From contig NZ_LFLS01000025.1 of the NCBI RefSeq assembly GCF_001189915.1, forward strand, positions 1-64,000: a DNA stretch of 64,000 nucleotides, written 5' to 3'. Under the pieces are notes generated by a model. It was not told the origin of the DNA and made no database searches. It saw only the letters and a program-made list of their open reading frames with translations. This stretch comes from Herbaspirillum autotrophicum. GTDB lineage: Bacteria; Pseudomonadota; Gammaproteobacteria; Burkholderiales; Burkholderiaceae_D. This document shows, piece after piece, positions 55,423 to 64,000 of the stretch. Both the position numbers and the translations under genes were made by a program. Numbering within the stretch: the stretch's first letter is position 1; every line of letters starts with the position of its first letter.

Positions 55423-56286
55423 ATGTACTGGCAGATCATCGCCAACGGGCTGCTGCTCGGCGGCCTGTACAGTTGTATCGCCGCCGGCTTTTCGCTGGTG
55501 TGGGGTGTCCTCAATATCATCAACATCCTGCACGGATCACTGATCGTGCTGGGTGCGTATCTGGCGTATTTCGCGCATGTCGAGTATGGCCTCAATCCGT
55601 TCCTGATGGCCGTGCCGGTGGGATTGGCCACCTTCGTGCTGGGTTATTTCACGCAACGACTGGTGATCAACCGGGTGGTGGGGAAACCGGTGTTGATCAC
55701 GCTGTCACTGACCTTTGGTCTCGACCTGATCCTGAACGACGCGATGATCACGCTGTTCCGCGCGGACTACCGCAAGATTCTGTTCGATCCGCCGTTGGGC
55801 GTGCTCGAATTCGGCAGCATCATGCTGCCGCTGGACCGCATGATTGCGACAGCGATGTCGCTGATCAGCGTGATACTGGTCTGGCTGTTGTTGCGCTCGA
55901 CCCGGCTCGGACGCGCCATCATTGCGGTGCGCGCCGATATCGCTACCGCACCGCTGATGGGTATTCGCGTGCGCGATATCTATGCACTCAGTTTCGCAAT
56001 TGCCGCTGCACTGGCCGGTGTATCGGGGGCATTGCTGGCAGCGATCTTCCCGATCTCTCCATTGATGGCCGGCGGCTATCTCGGCAAGTCATTTGCGATT
56101 TGCGTCTTTGGCGGCCTCGGCAATTTGCCCGGTGCGATTGCCGGCGGTCTGGCGTTCGGCCTGATTGAAAGCCTCGGCTCGGCTTGGTTCGGTCCGCAAT
56201 ACACGGCGACGGTTTCGTTTTGCGTATTGCTGGCGCTGCTGTATTTCAAGCCCAATGGCATGTTCGGCAAGCGAGGTTTTGAATGA
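55423..56286 (+). CDS. livH: Branched-chain amino acid ABC transporter permease LivH
   Basis: A 287-residue permease. The first helix MYWQIIANGLLLGGLYSCIAAG and SLVWGVLNIINILHGSLIVLGAY are LivH hallmarks, and the coupling loop reads ADIATAPLMGIRVRDIYALSF (around residue 175). It starts 5 bases after the binding protein and overlaps livM by ATGA, so translation is coupled. Confidence 0.92.
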   Translation: MYWQIIANGLLLGGLYSCIAAGFSLVWGVLNIINILHGSLIVLGAYLAYFAHVEYGLNPFLMAVPVGLATFVLGYFTQRLVINRVVGKPVLITLSLTFGLDLILNDAMITLFRADYRKILFDPPLGVLEFGSIMLPLDRMIATAMSLISVILVWLLLRSTRLGRAIIAVRADIATAPLMGIRVRDIYALSFAIAAALAGVSGALLAAIFPISPLMAGGYLGKSFAICVFGGLGNLPGAIAGGLAFGLIESLGSAWFGPQYTATVSFCVLLALLYFKPNGMFGKRGFE

Positions 56287-57251
56287 GCGCAGTGTGGAAC
56301 AACGTACGGCGTTATTCGCTGTGGATGGCGGTCGCCGCGCTGGTATTGCTGGCGCCGACGGTATTGGCAGCGGATGGCGGCGCTTACTCATTACGACTGG
56401 CGACCACGCTGGCGATGTACGTAGCGCTGGCGTACTCATGGAACATGATTGGCGGTGTCGCCGGCTATCCCTCATTTTCAACTGCGGCATTTTTCGGACT
56501 GGGCGCTTATATCGGCGGCCTGTTGCAAACCTGGGGCGTGGCCTTGGCACCGGCGGCGCTGGTTGCCGGTCTGGGTGCGGGATTGTTCGCGGCATTGTTG
56601 GGCACCCTGATCTTGCACTTGCGCGGTCACTATTTCGCCATCGCTACCGTGGTGGTGGCTGAAGTATTGCGCGAATTGATTCTGAATGCGCCGGACCTGA
56701 CCGGTGGCGGCATGGGACTCAATTTACCCTTGTTGTCAGGTTCGGTCCTGAATCAGGCGCAAGTGTATTTCGTCGCCATGAGCGCTTGTGCCTTGGCGGC
56801 ATTCATTGCCAACTTCCTGCTGGTACGCAGTCGCAGCGGTTTCGCGCTGGCCTGTATCGCACAGAACGAGGCCGCTGCTGCCACGCTCGGCGTCAATGCC
56901 CGCATTCATAAAACAGTGGCCTTCACATTGTCGAGCGCCTTTCCCGGTATCGCCGGCGCCATCTATGCATCGTGGGTCAACTATATCGACCCGACCGATG
57001 TGTTCGACGTCACGCTGTCCGTCAAACCGATTGTCATGGCATTGATGGGCGGTGCCGGCACCCTGGTCGGGCCGTTGCTCGGCGCTTTGAGTTTTGTCGC
57101 GGTGGAAGAAGTGGTATGGCGCAATCTGCTGCATTTCCACAGCGGCATGCTGGGCATCCTGATCGTATTGCTGGTGATTTGCCTGCCGGGCGGATTGACC
57201 AGCCTGTGGCAGATAGTACGGCGCAAGTTGTCGAAGGGAGCGGCGCGATGA
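56283..57251 (+). CDS. livM: Branched-chain amino acid ABC transporter permease LivM
   Basis: A 322-residue permease with the LivM features ALAYSWNMIGGVAGYPSFSTAAFFGLGAY, LRGHYFAIATVVVAEVLREL and the loop QNEAAAATLGVNARIHK (around residue 200). It overlaps both livH and livG by four bases. It is clearly distinct from the livM at the start of the window, so the genome has at least two such systems. Confidence 0.92.
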   Translation: MSAVWNNVRRYSLWMAVAALVLLAPTVLAADGGAYSLRLATTLAMYVALAYSWNMIGGVAGYPSFSTAAFFGLGAYIGGLLQTWGVALAPAALVAGLGAGLFAALLGTLILHLRGHYFAIATVVVAEVLRELILNAPDLTGGGMGLNLPLLSGSVLNQAQVYFVAMSACALAAFIANFLLVRSRSGFALACIAQNEAAAATLGVNARIHKTVAFTLSSAFPGIAGAIYASWVNYIDPTDVFDVTLSVKPIVMALMGGAGTLVGPLLGALSFVAVEEVVWRNLLHFHSGMLGILIVLLVICLPGGLTSLWQIVRRKLSKGAAR

Positions 57252-58018
57252 GTGCATTACTGGAATTGCGCGGGGTATCGCGTCACTTCGGCGGCGTCAC
57301 TGCGATCAACGATTTGGATCTGGATATTGAAGCCGGTCAACTGATTGGCCTGATCGGTCCGAATGGTGCCGGTAAAACCACCCTGATCAATCTGATGACC
57401 GGTGTATTGCGCTCCACCGGCGGCAGCATCAAACTGGACGGTCGCGATATTTCACGTTTGCCGCCGCACCGTATTGCACGTGCCGGTGTGGCACGTACTT
57501 ATCAGGTCGTACAGCCATTTCCGCGCATGTCGGTGCTCGATAACGTGGCTGCCGCCGCACTGTTTGGCGGTGGTGCCGGCTCGTTTGCCGAAGCGCGGCG
57601 GCAGGCCTTGGAACATTTGCAATTCTGCGGACTGGAAGCCTCTGCGGCGCAACTTGCAGGGACGTTGTCACTGGCCGGTCGCAAGCGCCTGGAACTGGCG
57701 CGCGGCCTGGCGCTGAAACCCAAATTGCTGCTGCTCGATGAAGTCAACGCCGGCTTGAATCCGAATGAACTCGACGGCGCCATCGCGCTGATTCGGGCAA
57801 TCGCTGCGCGCGGCATCACCATATTATTGACCGAGCATTTGATGCGACTGGTGTTGCAAGTGTGCCAGCGCGTGATCGTGCTGCATCATGGCAAGCTGAT
57901 TGCCGATGCCAGTCCGACTGAGGTAGTGCGCGATCCGGCAGTGATTGCGGCGTATCTCGGATCGCGTTACGCCAATGCTGCGGCAACACCCGTCGATGCA
58001 GCGGGAGCAACGTCATGA
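57248..58018 (+). CDS. livG: Branched-chain amino acid ABC transporter ATPase LivG
   Basis: A 256-residue ABC ATPase. Walker [10 protein letters not shown], the Q-loop [14 protein letters not shown] and Walker [13 protein letters not shown] are present. The signature is [15 protein letters not shown] instead of LSGG, a tolerated LivG variant. The conserved LivG glutamate after Walker B is in the DEV segment. The start ATG overlaps livM; in-frame codons further upstream are within livM and rejected. Confidence 0.92.
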   Translation: MSALLELRGVSRHFGGVTAINDLDLDIEAGQLIGLIGPNGAGKTTLINLMTGVLRSTGGSIKLDGRDISRLPPHRIARAGVARTYQVVQPFPRMSVLDNVAAAALFGGGAGSFAEARRQALEHLQFCGLEASAAQLAGTLSLAGRKRLELARGLALKPKLLLLDEVNAGLNPNELDGAIALIRAIAARGITILLTEHLMRLVLQVCQRVIVLHHGKLIADASPTEVVRDPAVIAAYLGSRYANAAATPVDAAGATS

Positions 58019-58749
58019 GCCAGGCCGAAAAGTTATTGCACGTCAGTGGTCTCAGCGCCGGTTACGGCGACATCGGCGTGCTCAGCGATATTTCGCTGGA
58101 AGTTGCTGCTGGTGATCTGGTGGCACTGATCGGTTCCAACGGCGCTGGCAAATCAACGTTGTTGCGCGCCTTGTCAGGCATGTTGCCTGCTACTGCCGGC
58201 AGCATCCGTTTTGGCGGTCAGGATCTCGCGCAGCAGGCGCCGGAGCAGATTGTCGGCACCGGCCTGATCCACGTGCCGGAAGGGCGGCGTCTGTTTGCCG
58301 GCCTCAGCGTACGCGATAACTTGCTGATCGGTGCTTATCTGCGTCGCGACGGCAAGCAAGCGATCCGTGCCTCGATGGAGGAAGTATTCACGCTGTTTCC
58401 CAGACTGGCAGAACGGCGTCGGCAGGATGCGTCGACTTTGTCCGGAGGCGAACAGCAAATGTGCGCCATCGGTCGCGGTCTGATGGCCAAGCCGAAATTA
58501 TTGCTGATCGACGAATTGTCACTGGGACTGGCACCGCGCGTGGTGGAAGAACTGGTGGCGGCGCTGGCCAGCATCAACGCTGGTGGTACCGCGTTGCTGG
58601 TAGTCGAACAAGACGTCGAGATTGCACTCGGACTGGCGCACCATGCACTGGTGCTGGATCAAGGCCGTGTGTTGTTGAGCGGCGCCGCGGCAGAGCTGCG
58701 CCAACACCCATTAATTCATGCCGCCTATCTGGGCGAGGATATCGTATGA
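58015..58749 (+). CDS. livF: Branched-chain amino acid ABC transporter ATPase LivF
   Basis: A 244-residue ABC ATPase pairing with LivG. Walker A GSNGAGKST, Q-loop LIHVPEGRRLFAGLSV, signature LSGGEQQMCAIGRGLM and Walker B LLLIDELSLGLAP are all present. VPEGRR-F is the LivF hallmark. It overlaps both neighbours by ATGA, so the unit is one transcript. Confidence 0.94.
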   Translation: MSQAEKLLHVSGLSAGYGDIGVLSDISLEVAAGDLVALIGSNGAGKSTLLRALSGMLPATAGSIRFGGQDLAQQAPEQIVGTGLIHVPEGRRLFAGLSVRDNLLIGAYLRRDGKQAIRASMEEVFTLFPRLAERRRQDASTLSGGEQQMCAIGRGLMAKPKLLLIDELSLGLAPRVVEELVAALASINAGGTALLVVEQDVEIALGLAHHALVLDQGRVLLSGAAAELRQHPLIHAAYLGEDIV

Positions 58750-59402
58750 CAGACCATTCTTTACCAGCAACTGCGCCGGGCGCTCGTCCGCGCGTCGAGT
58801 TCTATTTCAGTTTCATTTCGCTGTGGTCGTATATCGGCAGTCTGCCGTTTCAGCAATTGATTGCGCGCCGTGATGTCGAGGTGATCTACAAGCCGATGGA
58901 TCTGTATCAGGTGTTTGCCGCGACCGGCGGCAAGCCACCCAAAGAGCGGGCACCGGCGCGTCAGGCGTATCGCCTGGTGGAAATGGCGCGCTGGCGCAAG
59001 GTGCGCAATATTCCACTGAATAATGAACCGCGTTATTACCCGGCACAACCGTCGACCGGGCACCGCATGCTGCTGGCGGCATTGAACGGCAAGGCGCCGG
59101 CGGCTGCCACCCACGCCTTTGTGCATGCGGCGTTGAAAGCGGTGTGGGCCGATGAATTGAATATCGAAGACCCGGCAACCCTGGTCACGCTCGCCAATGA
59201 CAGCGGGCTGGATGGCACCGCCTTGCTTGCAGCCAGCGAAGATCCGCTGTTGCATGCGCGAGAACAAGAACTGACTGCCGAAGCGCTGCAACGCAATGTG
59301 TTCGGCGCACCGTTTTACTATTTCAACGAACAGCCATTCTGGGGCCAGGATCGGCTGGAATTGCTGGAAGCGGCAATTATTGAAAGCACGGCCTCCAACT
59401 GA
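58746..59402 (+). CDS. DsbA-fold isomerase of the HCCA isomerase (2-hydroxychromene-2-carboxylate) family
   Basis: A 218-residue thioredoxin/GST-kappa-like protein. It opens RVEFYFSFISLWSYIGSLPF, the signature of 2-hydroxychromene-2-carboxylate isomerases, where a serine replaces the DsbA cysteine pair, and ends FGAPFYYFNEQPFWGQDRL. Family members are glutathione-dependent isomerases of naphthalene and other aromatic degradation, or unrelated GST-kappa proteins. It overlaps livF by four bases, making it the last gene of the liv unit. A role in processing the imported compound is inferred. Confidence 0.85.
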   Translation: MTDHSLPATAPGARPRVEFYFSFISLWSYIGSLPFQQLIARRDVEVIYKPMDLYQVFAATGGKPPKERAPARQAYRLVEMARWRKVRNIPLNNEPRYYPAQPSTGHRMLLAALNGKAPAAATHAFVHAALKAVWADELNIEDPATLVTLANDSGLDGTALLAASEDPLLHAREQELTAEALQRNVFGAPFYYFNEQPFWGQDRLELLEAAIIESTASN

Positions 59403-59671
59403 TATCGATGCATGATGACCGGTGGTTTTTCGCGCTGTGCGGGCGAAAGACACTGGTCGCCGGTCGCTGCGGCAAGTCCGTCTCGCATCCCATCCTCCGG
59501 TAACCGGTTGCCGGCCACAGGCGACGACGCGTCGCGCGTCCGGCAAAAATTTGCCTCGGCAGCCGATTCATCTCCATAATAGAATGCAGCCCGACCCCTG
59601 AGCGGGTCAGGTCCATTCCGGGCACACCGGATGCATTTTTATCGTATCGATGTCATTGCCGAGCACCAACT

Positions 59672-60349
59672 ATGCGAATTTTGCTGGTAGAAGACCACAG
59701 GCCGTTGTCAGAATGGCTGGCAATGACACTGCATCGTGAAAACTATACGGTCGATTGCGTCTACAACGGCGAAGATGCCGACCATTTGTTGCTGACTCAG
59801 CAATATGATCTGGTGATTCTCGACATTTCCCTGCCCGGCATGAATGGTGAAAAAGTACTGCAGCGCCTGCGCAGCCGCAACAACAACGTCCCGGTGTTGA
59901 TCCTGACTGCAAACAATTCGGTACAGGGGCGGGTCAGCGGATTGAATACCGGCGCCGATGACTACATGGCGAAACCGTTCGACGTCAGTGAACTGGAAGC
60001 ACGCATCCGCGCCTTGCTGCGACGCTCCAGCCAGCATGCCAATCCGATCCTGCAATGCGGCACGCTGGTGTATGACACCAATAGCCGCCTGTTCGTCCTC
60101 GATGGCAAACAACTGTCGTTGACGCGGCGCGAACATGCCGTGCTCGAAACCTTGATCAGCAAGGCCGGCAAGACCGTCAGCAAGCAGGCGCTGGCCGAAA
60201 GCCTGTTCGCGATGGCCGACGAGGCTTCGCCGGATGCCATCGAAGTCTACATTCACCGCCTGCGCAAGAAGCTGGAGCACGGCGATGCCGCCATCATCAC
60301 GCTGCGCGGTCTGGGTTATCTGCTGAAGCAACATAATGCGACTGCATAG
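59672..60349 (+). CDS. OmpR-family response regulator (TctD/QseB-like)
   Basis: A 225-residue regulator. The receiver has the acidic pair at LLVEDHRPL, phospho-acceptor D51 (LVILDISLPGMNG) and the lysine in DDYMAKPFDVSELEAR. The C-terminal winged helix has TRREHAVLETLI and VYIHRLRKKLE. The start is at ATG 59672. The 14-base overlap with the sensor kinase shows co-expression. Targets may be the divergent substrate-binding protein genes downstream. Confidence 0.93.
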   Translation: MRILLVEDHRPLSEWLAMTLHRENYTVDCVYNGEDADHLLLTQQYDLVILDISLPGMNGEKVLQRLRSRNNNVPVLILTANNSVQGRVSGLNTGADDYMAKPFDVSELEARIRALLRRSSQHANPILQCGTLVYDTNSRLFVLDGKQLSLTRREHAVLETLISKAGKTVSKQALAESLFAMADEASPDAIEVYIHRLRKKLEHGDAAIITLRGLGYLLKQHNATA

Positions 60350-61724
60350 CCTGCGCGCCCGGTTTCTAGTCTGGCTGCTGGTGCCGCTGGCATTGTTTGT
60401 CGCGTTCAACAGCTGGGTCGCGTATCGCAATGCCATTCAGATGGCGACCGTGGTGCATGACCGCCTGTTGCTTGGTTCGGCGCGCATTATCGCGGAGCAG
60501 GTGCATTACGAAGATGGCATGTTGCAGGTGGTGATTCCGCCGGCAGCGCTGGAATTGTTTCAGTCAGATGCACAGGATCGGGTGTATTACCGCGTCACCG
60601 GGCCCAATCACGGTTTGCTGGCCGGCTCCATTGATTTGCCGGATTTCAAACGGCCGCTGAAATCCGAAGAGTCGGCCTATTTCGATCTCCTGTTCCGCAG
60701 CGAACCGGTGCGCGTGGTGGTATTTTCACAACCGGTATTTGCCGCGCCGGAACATGGACCGGTCATGATCGAAGTGGCGCAAACCAGAAATTCCTATCAG
60801 GCCCTGGCCGATGAAATGTGGACCCACGCCGTGCTGCAACAGTTCTTGCTGTTGGGTTTGGCGGCGTTGCTGGTGTGGCTGGGCATGCGTTGGGGACTGG
60901 CGCCGCTGATCCGTTTGCGCGACACCATGCGACAGCGCAAGCCGAATACGGTGGAGCCGCTGGACATTACCTCGGTACCGAATGAGCTGGTGCCGCTGGT
61001 GCAGGGCATGAATGATTATGTGCAACGTCTGGACGAACACATGTCGGCACACAGCCGCTTCATTGCGAATGCTTCGCATCAGTTGCGCACGCCGCTGACG
61101 GTATTGAATACGCAGGTCAATTACGGTTTGCGCAGTCCCGATATCGAAAGCAAGGACGCCGCCTTGGGTGCCATCAACAGCGGCGTGCAGCATGGCATCC
61201 GGCTGGTGAATCAATTGTTGACGCTATCGACAGCGGAAGTGCATCTGGATAAGCAATCGCGGCAGTCCGACATCGATCTGATCGCGGTGGTGCAACGGCT
61301 GTTGGAAGAACTGGCGACGCTGGCGCAGACCAAACAGATTGATCTTGGCTTTGACTTCGACGAAGACGTGGTGATGGTGCATGATGCCTCGTCCATGCTG
61401 GATGAACTGGTATCCAATCTGGTCGACAATGCCTTGCGCTATACCCCGGCCGGTGGCATCGTCACGGTCGGTGTGAAGCGCGAGGATGGGGCGGTCGTGC
61501 TGTGCGTCGAAGATAACGGACCCGGCATCCCTGCTGCCGAACGTGAACGCGTCTTCGAGCGCTTCTATCGTTTGCACGGCGACCGTTCGGATGGCTCGGG
61601 ACTGGGTCTGGCCATCGTGCAGGAAATCGCCACCGCCAGCGGCGCGCAAGTACAGTTGTCGACGCCGGCGCAGCACGCGGGATTGCTGGTGACGGTGAGG
61701 TTGCCGGCGCAGCGTCCGCAATGA
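60336..61724 (+). CDS. Sensor histidine kinase (TctE-like)
   Basis: A 462-residue inner-membrane kinase. A membrane helix lies at about residues 10-30, a periplasmic sensor of about 130 residues follows, and a second helix at about 167-187 leads to a HAMP-like linker. The phosphorylated H248 is in ANASHQLRTPLTVLNTQ. ATPase boxes include N (LVDNALRYTPAGG), G1 (EDNGPGIP) and G2 (GSGLGLAIV). This order matches TctE, the sensor for tricarboxylate-type substrates, though the ligand is not predictable. Confidence 0.92.
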   Translation: MRLHSLRARFLVWLLVPLALFVAFNSWVAYRNAIQMATVVHDRLLLGSARIIAEQVHYEDGMLQVVIPPAALELFQSDAQDRVYYRVTGPNHGLLAGSIDLPDFKRPLKSEESAYFDLLFRSEPVRVVVFSQPVFAAPEHGPVMIEVAQTRNSYQALADEMWTHAVLQQFLLLGLAALLVWLGMRWGLAPLIRLRDTMRQRKPNTVEPLDITSVPNELVPLVQGMNDYVQRLDEHMSAHSRFIANASHQLRTPLTVLNTQVNYGLRSPDIESKDAALGAINSGVQHGIRLVNQLLTLSTAEVHLDKQSRQSDIDLIAVVQRLLEELATLAQTKQIDLGFDFDEDVVMVHDASSMLDELVSNLVDNALRYTPAGGIVTVGVKREDGAVVLCVEDNGPGIPAAERERVFERFYRLHGDRSDGSGLGLAIVQEIATASGAQVQLSTPAQHAGLLVTVRLPAQRPQ

Positions 61725-61727
61725 CAC

Positions 61728-62732
61728 CTATTTCGCGGCTTCCACGAATTCTGTCGTATAGGTTTTTGCCAGATTGATGGTTTGCCGGCGTACTGCTGCC
61801 GAAATCAGCGATAACGTCTTCAGTACTGTCGGCGGTCCGGCCTCCGGCATCAGGCCGTCGGTCGCATACATGGCCTTGCTGGCGGCGAGCGTCCTGATAT
61901 AGGCATTCCGGTCGCCGGCAAAATAGGATTCCGGAACCGCCATGGCAATCTCTGTCGCCGTGTGCGTCTGGATATATTTCAGCGATCTGACCAGCGCATT
62001 GACCAATTTCTGTACCTGCAACCGGTGTCCGGCTATCCATGCTGCCTGCATGTAAAGACTGGCGGCCGGGTAGGGGCCGCCGAATATTCTTTGGGTTTCT
62101 TCGGCCGAGCGCAGATCGATCAGGATATGAGCATCGCCATTCGAAACCAGGCGCGATGCAGTGGGTTCGGTGGTCATGCCGGCGTCGATCTTGCCGGTAT
62201 TGAGCGCATCAATGAACGTATTGCCGGAGCCGGCCGGCAATATCTTGTATTGGTTGGCCTTGATGCCGTTTGACTGTGCCAGATATTGGGTCAGGAAATG
62301 GGTCGAGGAGCCGAGTCCGGTCACACCCAGTGTCTTGCCGCGAAAGTCGGCCGGAGAACGGATTTTTTCATTCATTGCGGCTGACACCAGTACCATTTCT
62401 CCCGGTACCAGCATCAGTTGAATGACGGACTGCACCGCGCGTCCGCGTGCCTGCAGATAAATCGTGTGATCGTAAAAGCCGACCACGCCTTGCACCGCTC
62501 CCGCCAACAACTCATCTTCGGCATTGACCCCCGATGGTTCGCTCAGCAATTCGATATTGAGACCTTCTTCCCTGAAATAGCCCAGTTGCTCGGCCAGTTT
62601 GACCGGCAGATAGATTTGCTTTTCGATGCCCGCCACCATCAGACGTATCTTGCTGTCGTCGGCCCTCGTGCCCGAGATCAGCAGTGCGTTGAGGCCAGCG
62701 ATCAGTAATGCGCAGTGCAATAGGCGTTTCAT
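61728..62732 (-). CDS. NMT1/TauA-type ABC substrate-binding protein
   Basis: A 334-residue periplasmic protein with a signal peptide ending at about residue 24. The mature part begins SKIRLMVAGIEKQIYLPVKLAEQLGYF, then has GVVGFYDHTIYLQARG and TLGVTGLGSSTHFLTQYLA. It is paralogous along its length to the divergent gene at the right edge. It converges on the two-component operon, 4 bp from the kinase stop, and has no permease or ATPase partner in the window. It may be a solute sensor for the kinase or an orphan binding protein. Confidence 0.85.
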   Translation of the reverse strand: MKRLLHCALLIAGLNALLISGTRADDSKIRLMVAGIEKQIYLPVKLAEQLGYFREEGLNIELLSEPSGVNAEDELLAGAVQGVVGFYDHTIYLQARGRAVQSVIQLMLVPGEMVLVSAAMNEKIRSPADFRGKTLGVTGLGSSTHFLTQYLAQSNGIKANQYKILPAGSGNTFIDALNTGKIDAGMTTEPTASRLVSNGDAHILIDLRSAEETQRIFGGPYPAASLYMQAAWIAGHRLQVQKLVNALVRSLKYIQTHTATEIAMAVPESYFAGDRNAYIRTLAASKAMYATDGLMPEAGPPTVLKTLSLISAAVRRQTINLAKTYTTEFVEAAK

Positions 62733-63046
62733 TTATCCCGGCCTCCTCGTCAGCCTGCTTTTCACCAGCGTCTCCACATGCCTGAATGCTGTTCGCGACA
62801 TATTCCGGTTCTTTATTTTCAGTGAGGACGCTGCGCCATGTTGATTTGCATGGCGCCTGCATCCGGTGTGGCAGTGCCGATTGCACGCATTGCCGATGTT
62901 GCACTGCAACCAAAAATAGCCGGATTTAGAAAGCAGATTGTAAGTTATGTCCCAATAGAATGATTTCCCTCGCAAGACCAAACATAACAAGACGTCGCAA
63001 CGCACGACGCAAGCTGCCCATCCCAAAAGATACCGGAGACTGTCAC
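62733..63046. other. Divergent promoter region between two paralogous binding-protein genes
   Basis: No gene is supported in this 314-bp region. It must hold promoters for both flanking genes. One 8-bp inverted repeat is visible at 62833-62856. Confidence 0.5.
62833..62856. promoter_or_regulatory. Inverted repeat in the divergent control region
   Basis: GCGCCATG and CATGGCGC flank an 8-base loop, about 100 bp from one start and 190 bp from the other. It may be a binding site for the neighbouring OmpR-family regulator, or a leader hairpin; this is inference. Confidence 0.4.
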
Positions 63047-64000
63047 ATGAAAAAAATACTGCCCGCATTGCTGCTGCCGACCTTGTTGGTCAGCGCCATG
63101 GCTACCGCACCTGTCACGGCTGCTGCTGCCGATGCCCCCAAAATCACGATCATGGTGGGCGGCATCACCAAGATGGTGTATTTGCCGGCCAAACTGGCTG
63201 AGCAACTGGGTTACTTCAAGGAAGAAGGCCTCAACATCGAATTGCAATCGCAACCGGCCGGCGTCGATGCAGAGAATGAATTGCTGGCGGGCGCAGTGCA
63301 AGCCGTGGTCGGCTTTTATGATCACTCGATTGACCTGCAAAGCAAAGGCAAGGAAATCAGTGCCATCGTGATTTTTGGTCAAGTGCCAGGCGAAGTCGAA
63401 CTGGTATCGAGCAAAGCGCCATCGATCAAGAGCATGGCCGATGTCAAAGGCAAGACGCTGGGCGTGACCGGTCTCGGTTCTTCGACCAATTTCCTGACAC
63501 AGTATCTGGCCTACAAACATGGCATCACTTCCAAGGAATACTCGGTGTTGCCGGTCGGTGCGGATAACACCTTCATCGCGGCGATGAAGCAAGGTCGCAT
63601 CGATGCCGGCATGACCACCGAACCGACGGTGTCGCAAATGCTGAAGACCGGCGAAGCATCGGTGCTGGTGGATATGCGCACGGTTGACGGAACCGTCAAG
63701 GCGCTCGGCGGCTTGTATCCGGCCTCCAGCCTGTATGTACAGCGCAACTGGCTGGACAGCCACAAGCCTGAAGCCGCCAAACTGGCGCGCGCCTTCGTCA
63801 AGACCCTGCGATTCATCAAGACCCACAGCGCGGCGGAAATCGCCGACAAGATGCCGAAGGATTACTACGGCAACAACAAGCCGCTGTATGTCCAGGCATT
63901 GCAAAACTCGCTGCCGATGTATTCGGCTGATGGCCGCATGCCGGTTGGCGGTCCGGAAACGGTATTGTCGGTGCTGTCGGGATTCAATCCCAACGTCAAG
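63047..64000 (+). CDS. NMT1/TauA-type ABC substrate-binding protein, 3' end cut by window
   Basis: The first 318 codons are visible and remain open to the window edge. A signal peptide ends at about residue 27 (TAAAADAP). The mature part reads KITIMVGGITKMVYLPAKLAEQLGYF, then AVVGFYDHSIDLQSKG and LGVTGLGSSTNFLTQYLA. It parallels the divergent gene at 61728-62732 over its visible length. CCGGAGA lies about 10 bases before the ATG. Family length is about 330 residues, so little is missing. An associated permease and ATPase may follow beyond the window. Confidence 0.85.
   Translation, partial: MKKILPALLLPTLLVSAMATAPVTAAAADAPKITIMVGGITKMVYLPAKLAEQLGYFKEEGLNIELQSQPAGVDAENELLAGAVQAVVGFYDHSIDLQSKGKEISAIVIFGQVPGEVELVSSKAPSIKSMADVKGKTLGVTGLGSSTNFLTQYLAYKHGITSKEYSVLPVGADNTFIAAMKQGRIDAGMTTEPTVSQMLKTGEASVLVDMRTVDGTVKALGGLYPASSLYVQRNWLDSHKPEAAKLARAFVKTLRFIKTHSAAEIADKMPKDYYGNNKPLYVQALQNSLPMYSADGRMPVGGPETVLSVLSGFNPNVK

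Noticed and set aside
62866-62890. Sigma-54-like promoter (GG...GC pattern) between the divergent binding-protein genes
   Set aside because: The GG to GC spacing is 11 rather than the required 10 bases, and there is no sigma-54 activator nearby.

Overview
The window reads as chromosome of a betaproteobacterium, most likely Burkholderiales and probably Oxalobacteraceae-like. The reasons are the mnmG-rsmG-parA-parB block with two parS sites (an origin-proximal arrangement), the dat-ybeD-lipB-lipA cluster, a GcvA-type LysR gene divergent from a DUF2917 gene, TctD/TctE-like two-component genes and many ABC transporters. Genus cannot be fixed: there is no rRNA gene here.

Layout. 1-9.7 kb: end of a branched-chain amino-acid transporter, an FAD monooxygenase, a VOC protein, a TSUP exporter, parS sites, mnmG, rsmG, a lipocalin, a LysE-type exporter, parA and parB. 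9.7-18.5 kb: two tandem, very large paralogous proteins (about 1440 residues each) ending in a DXD glycosyltransferase domain of the TcdA/TcdB type, probably secreted toxins or effectors. 18.7-33.99 kb: tauABC, two different ABC exporters/importers, an MFS pump with a TetR regulator, dat, ybeD, a chemoreceptor, LysR/DUF2917, lipB and lipA. 52.1-64 kb: an Rrf2 regulator, an MFS pump, a complete liv operon ending in a DsbA-fold isomerase, a two-component system and two divergent paralogous substrate-binding proteins.

The main discovery is a complete 18.1 kb Tn7-like transposon at 33988-52098. Its ends can be read directly: imperfect inverted ends beginning TGTTGACGAT and TGTGAACGAT, arrays of about 20-bp TnsB-type repeats inside each end, and a perfect 5-bp target duplication GCTGA on both sides. 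The left end begins at the base after the lipA stop codon. The core genes form one minus-strand operon: a primase-helicase of the TOTE type, then tnsA, tnsB, tnsC and tniQ, with ATGA-type overlaps. The plus-strand cargo is a probable TnsE-like protein next to lipA, a DEDDh exonuclease, an ietA-ietS (AAA ATPase plus subtilase) defence pair followed by an inactivated tyrosine-recombinase-like gene, and a GNAT-PIN-GNAT-PUA protein overlapping an ASCH protein. A PD-(D/E)XK remnant lies on the minus strand.

How it fits together: TnsA and TnsB cut and join, TnsC and TniQ (and perhaps the TnsE-like or dead-recombinase protein) choose the target, and the remaining cargo looks like anti-phage or plasmid-stability functions. 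Less certain are the role of the primase-helicase in the transposition operon, the TnsE assignment, and whether lipA is a programmed attachment site.
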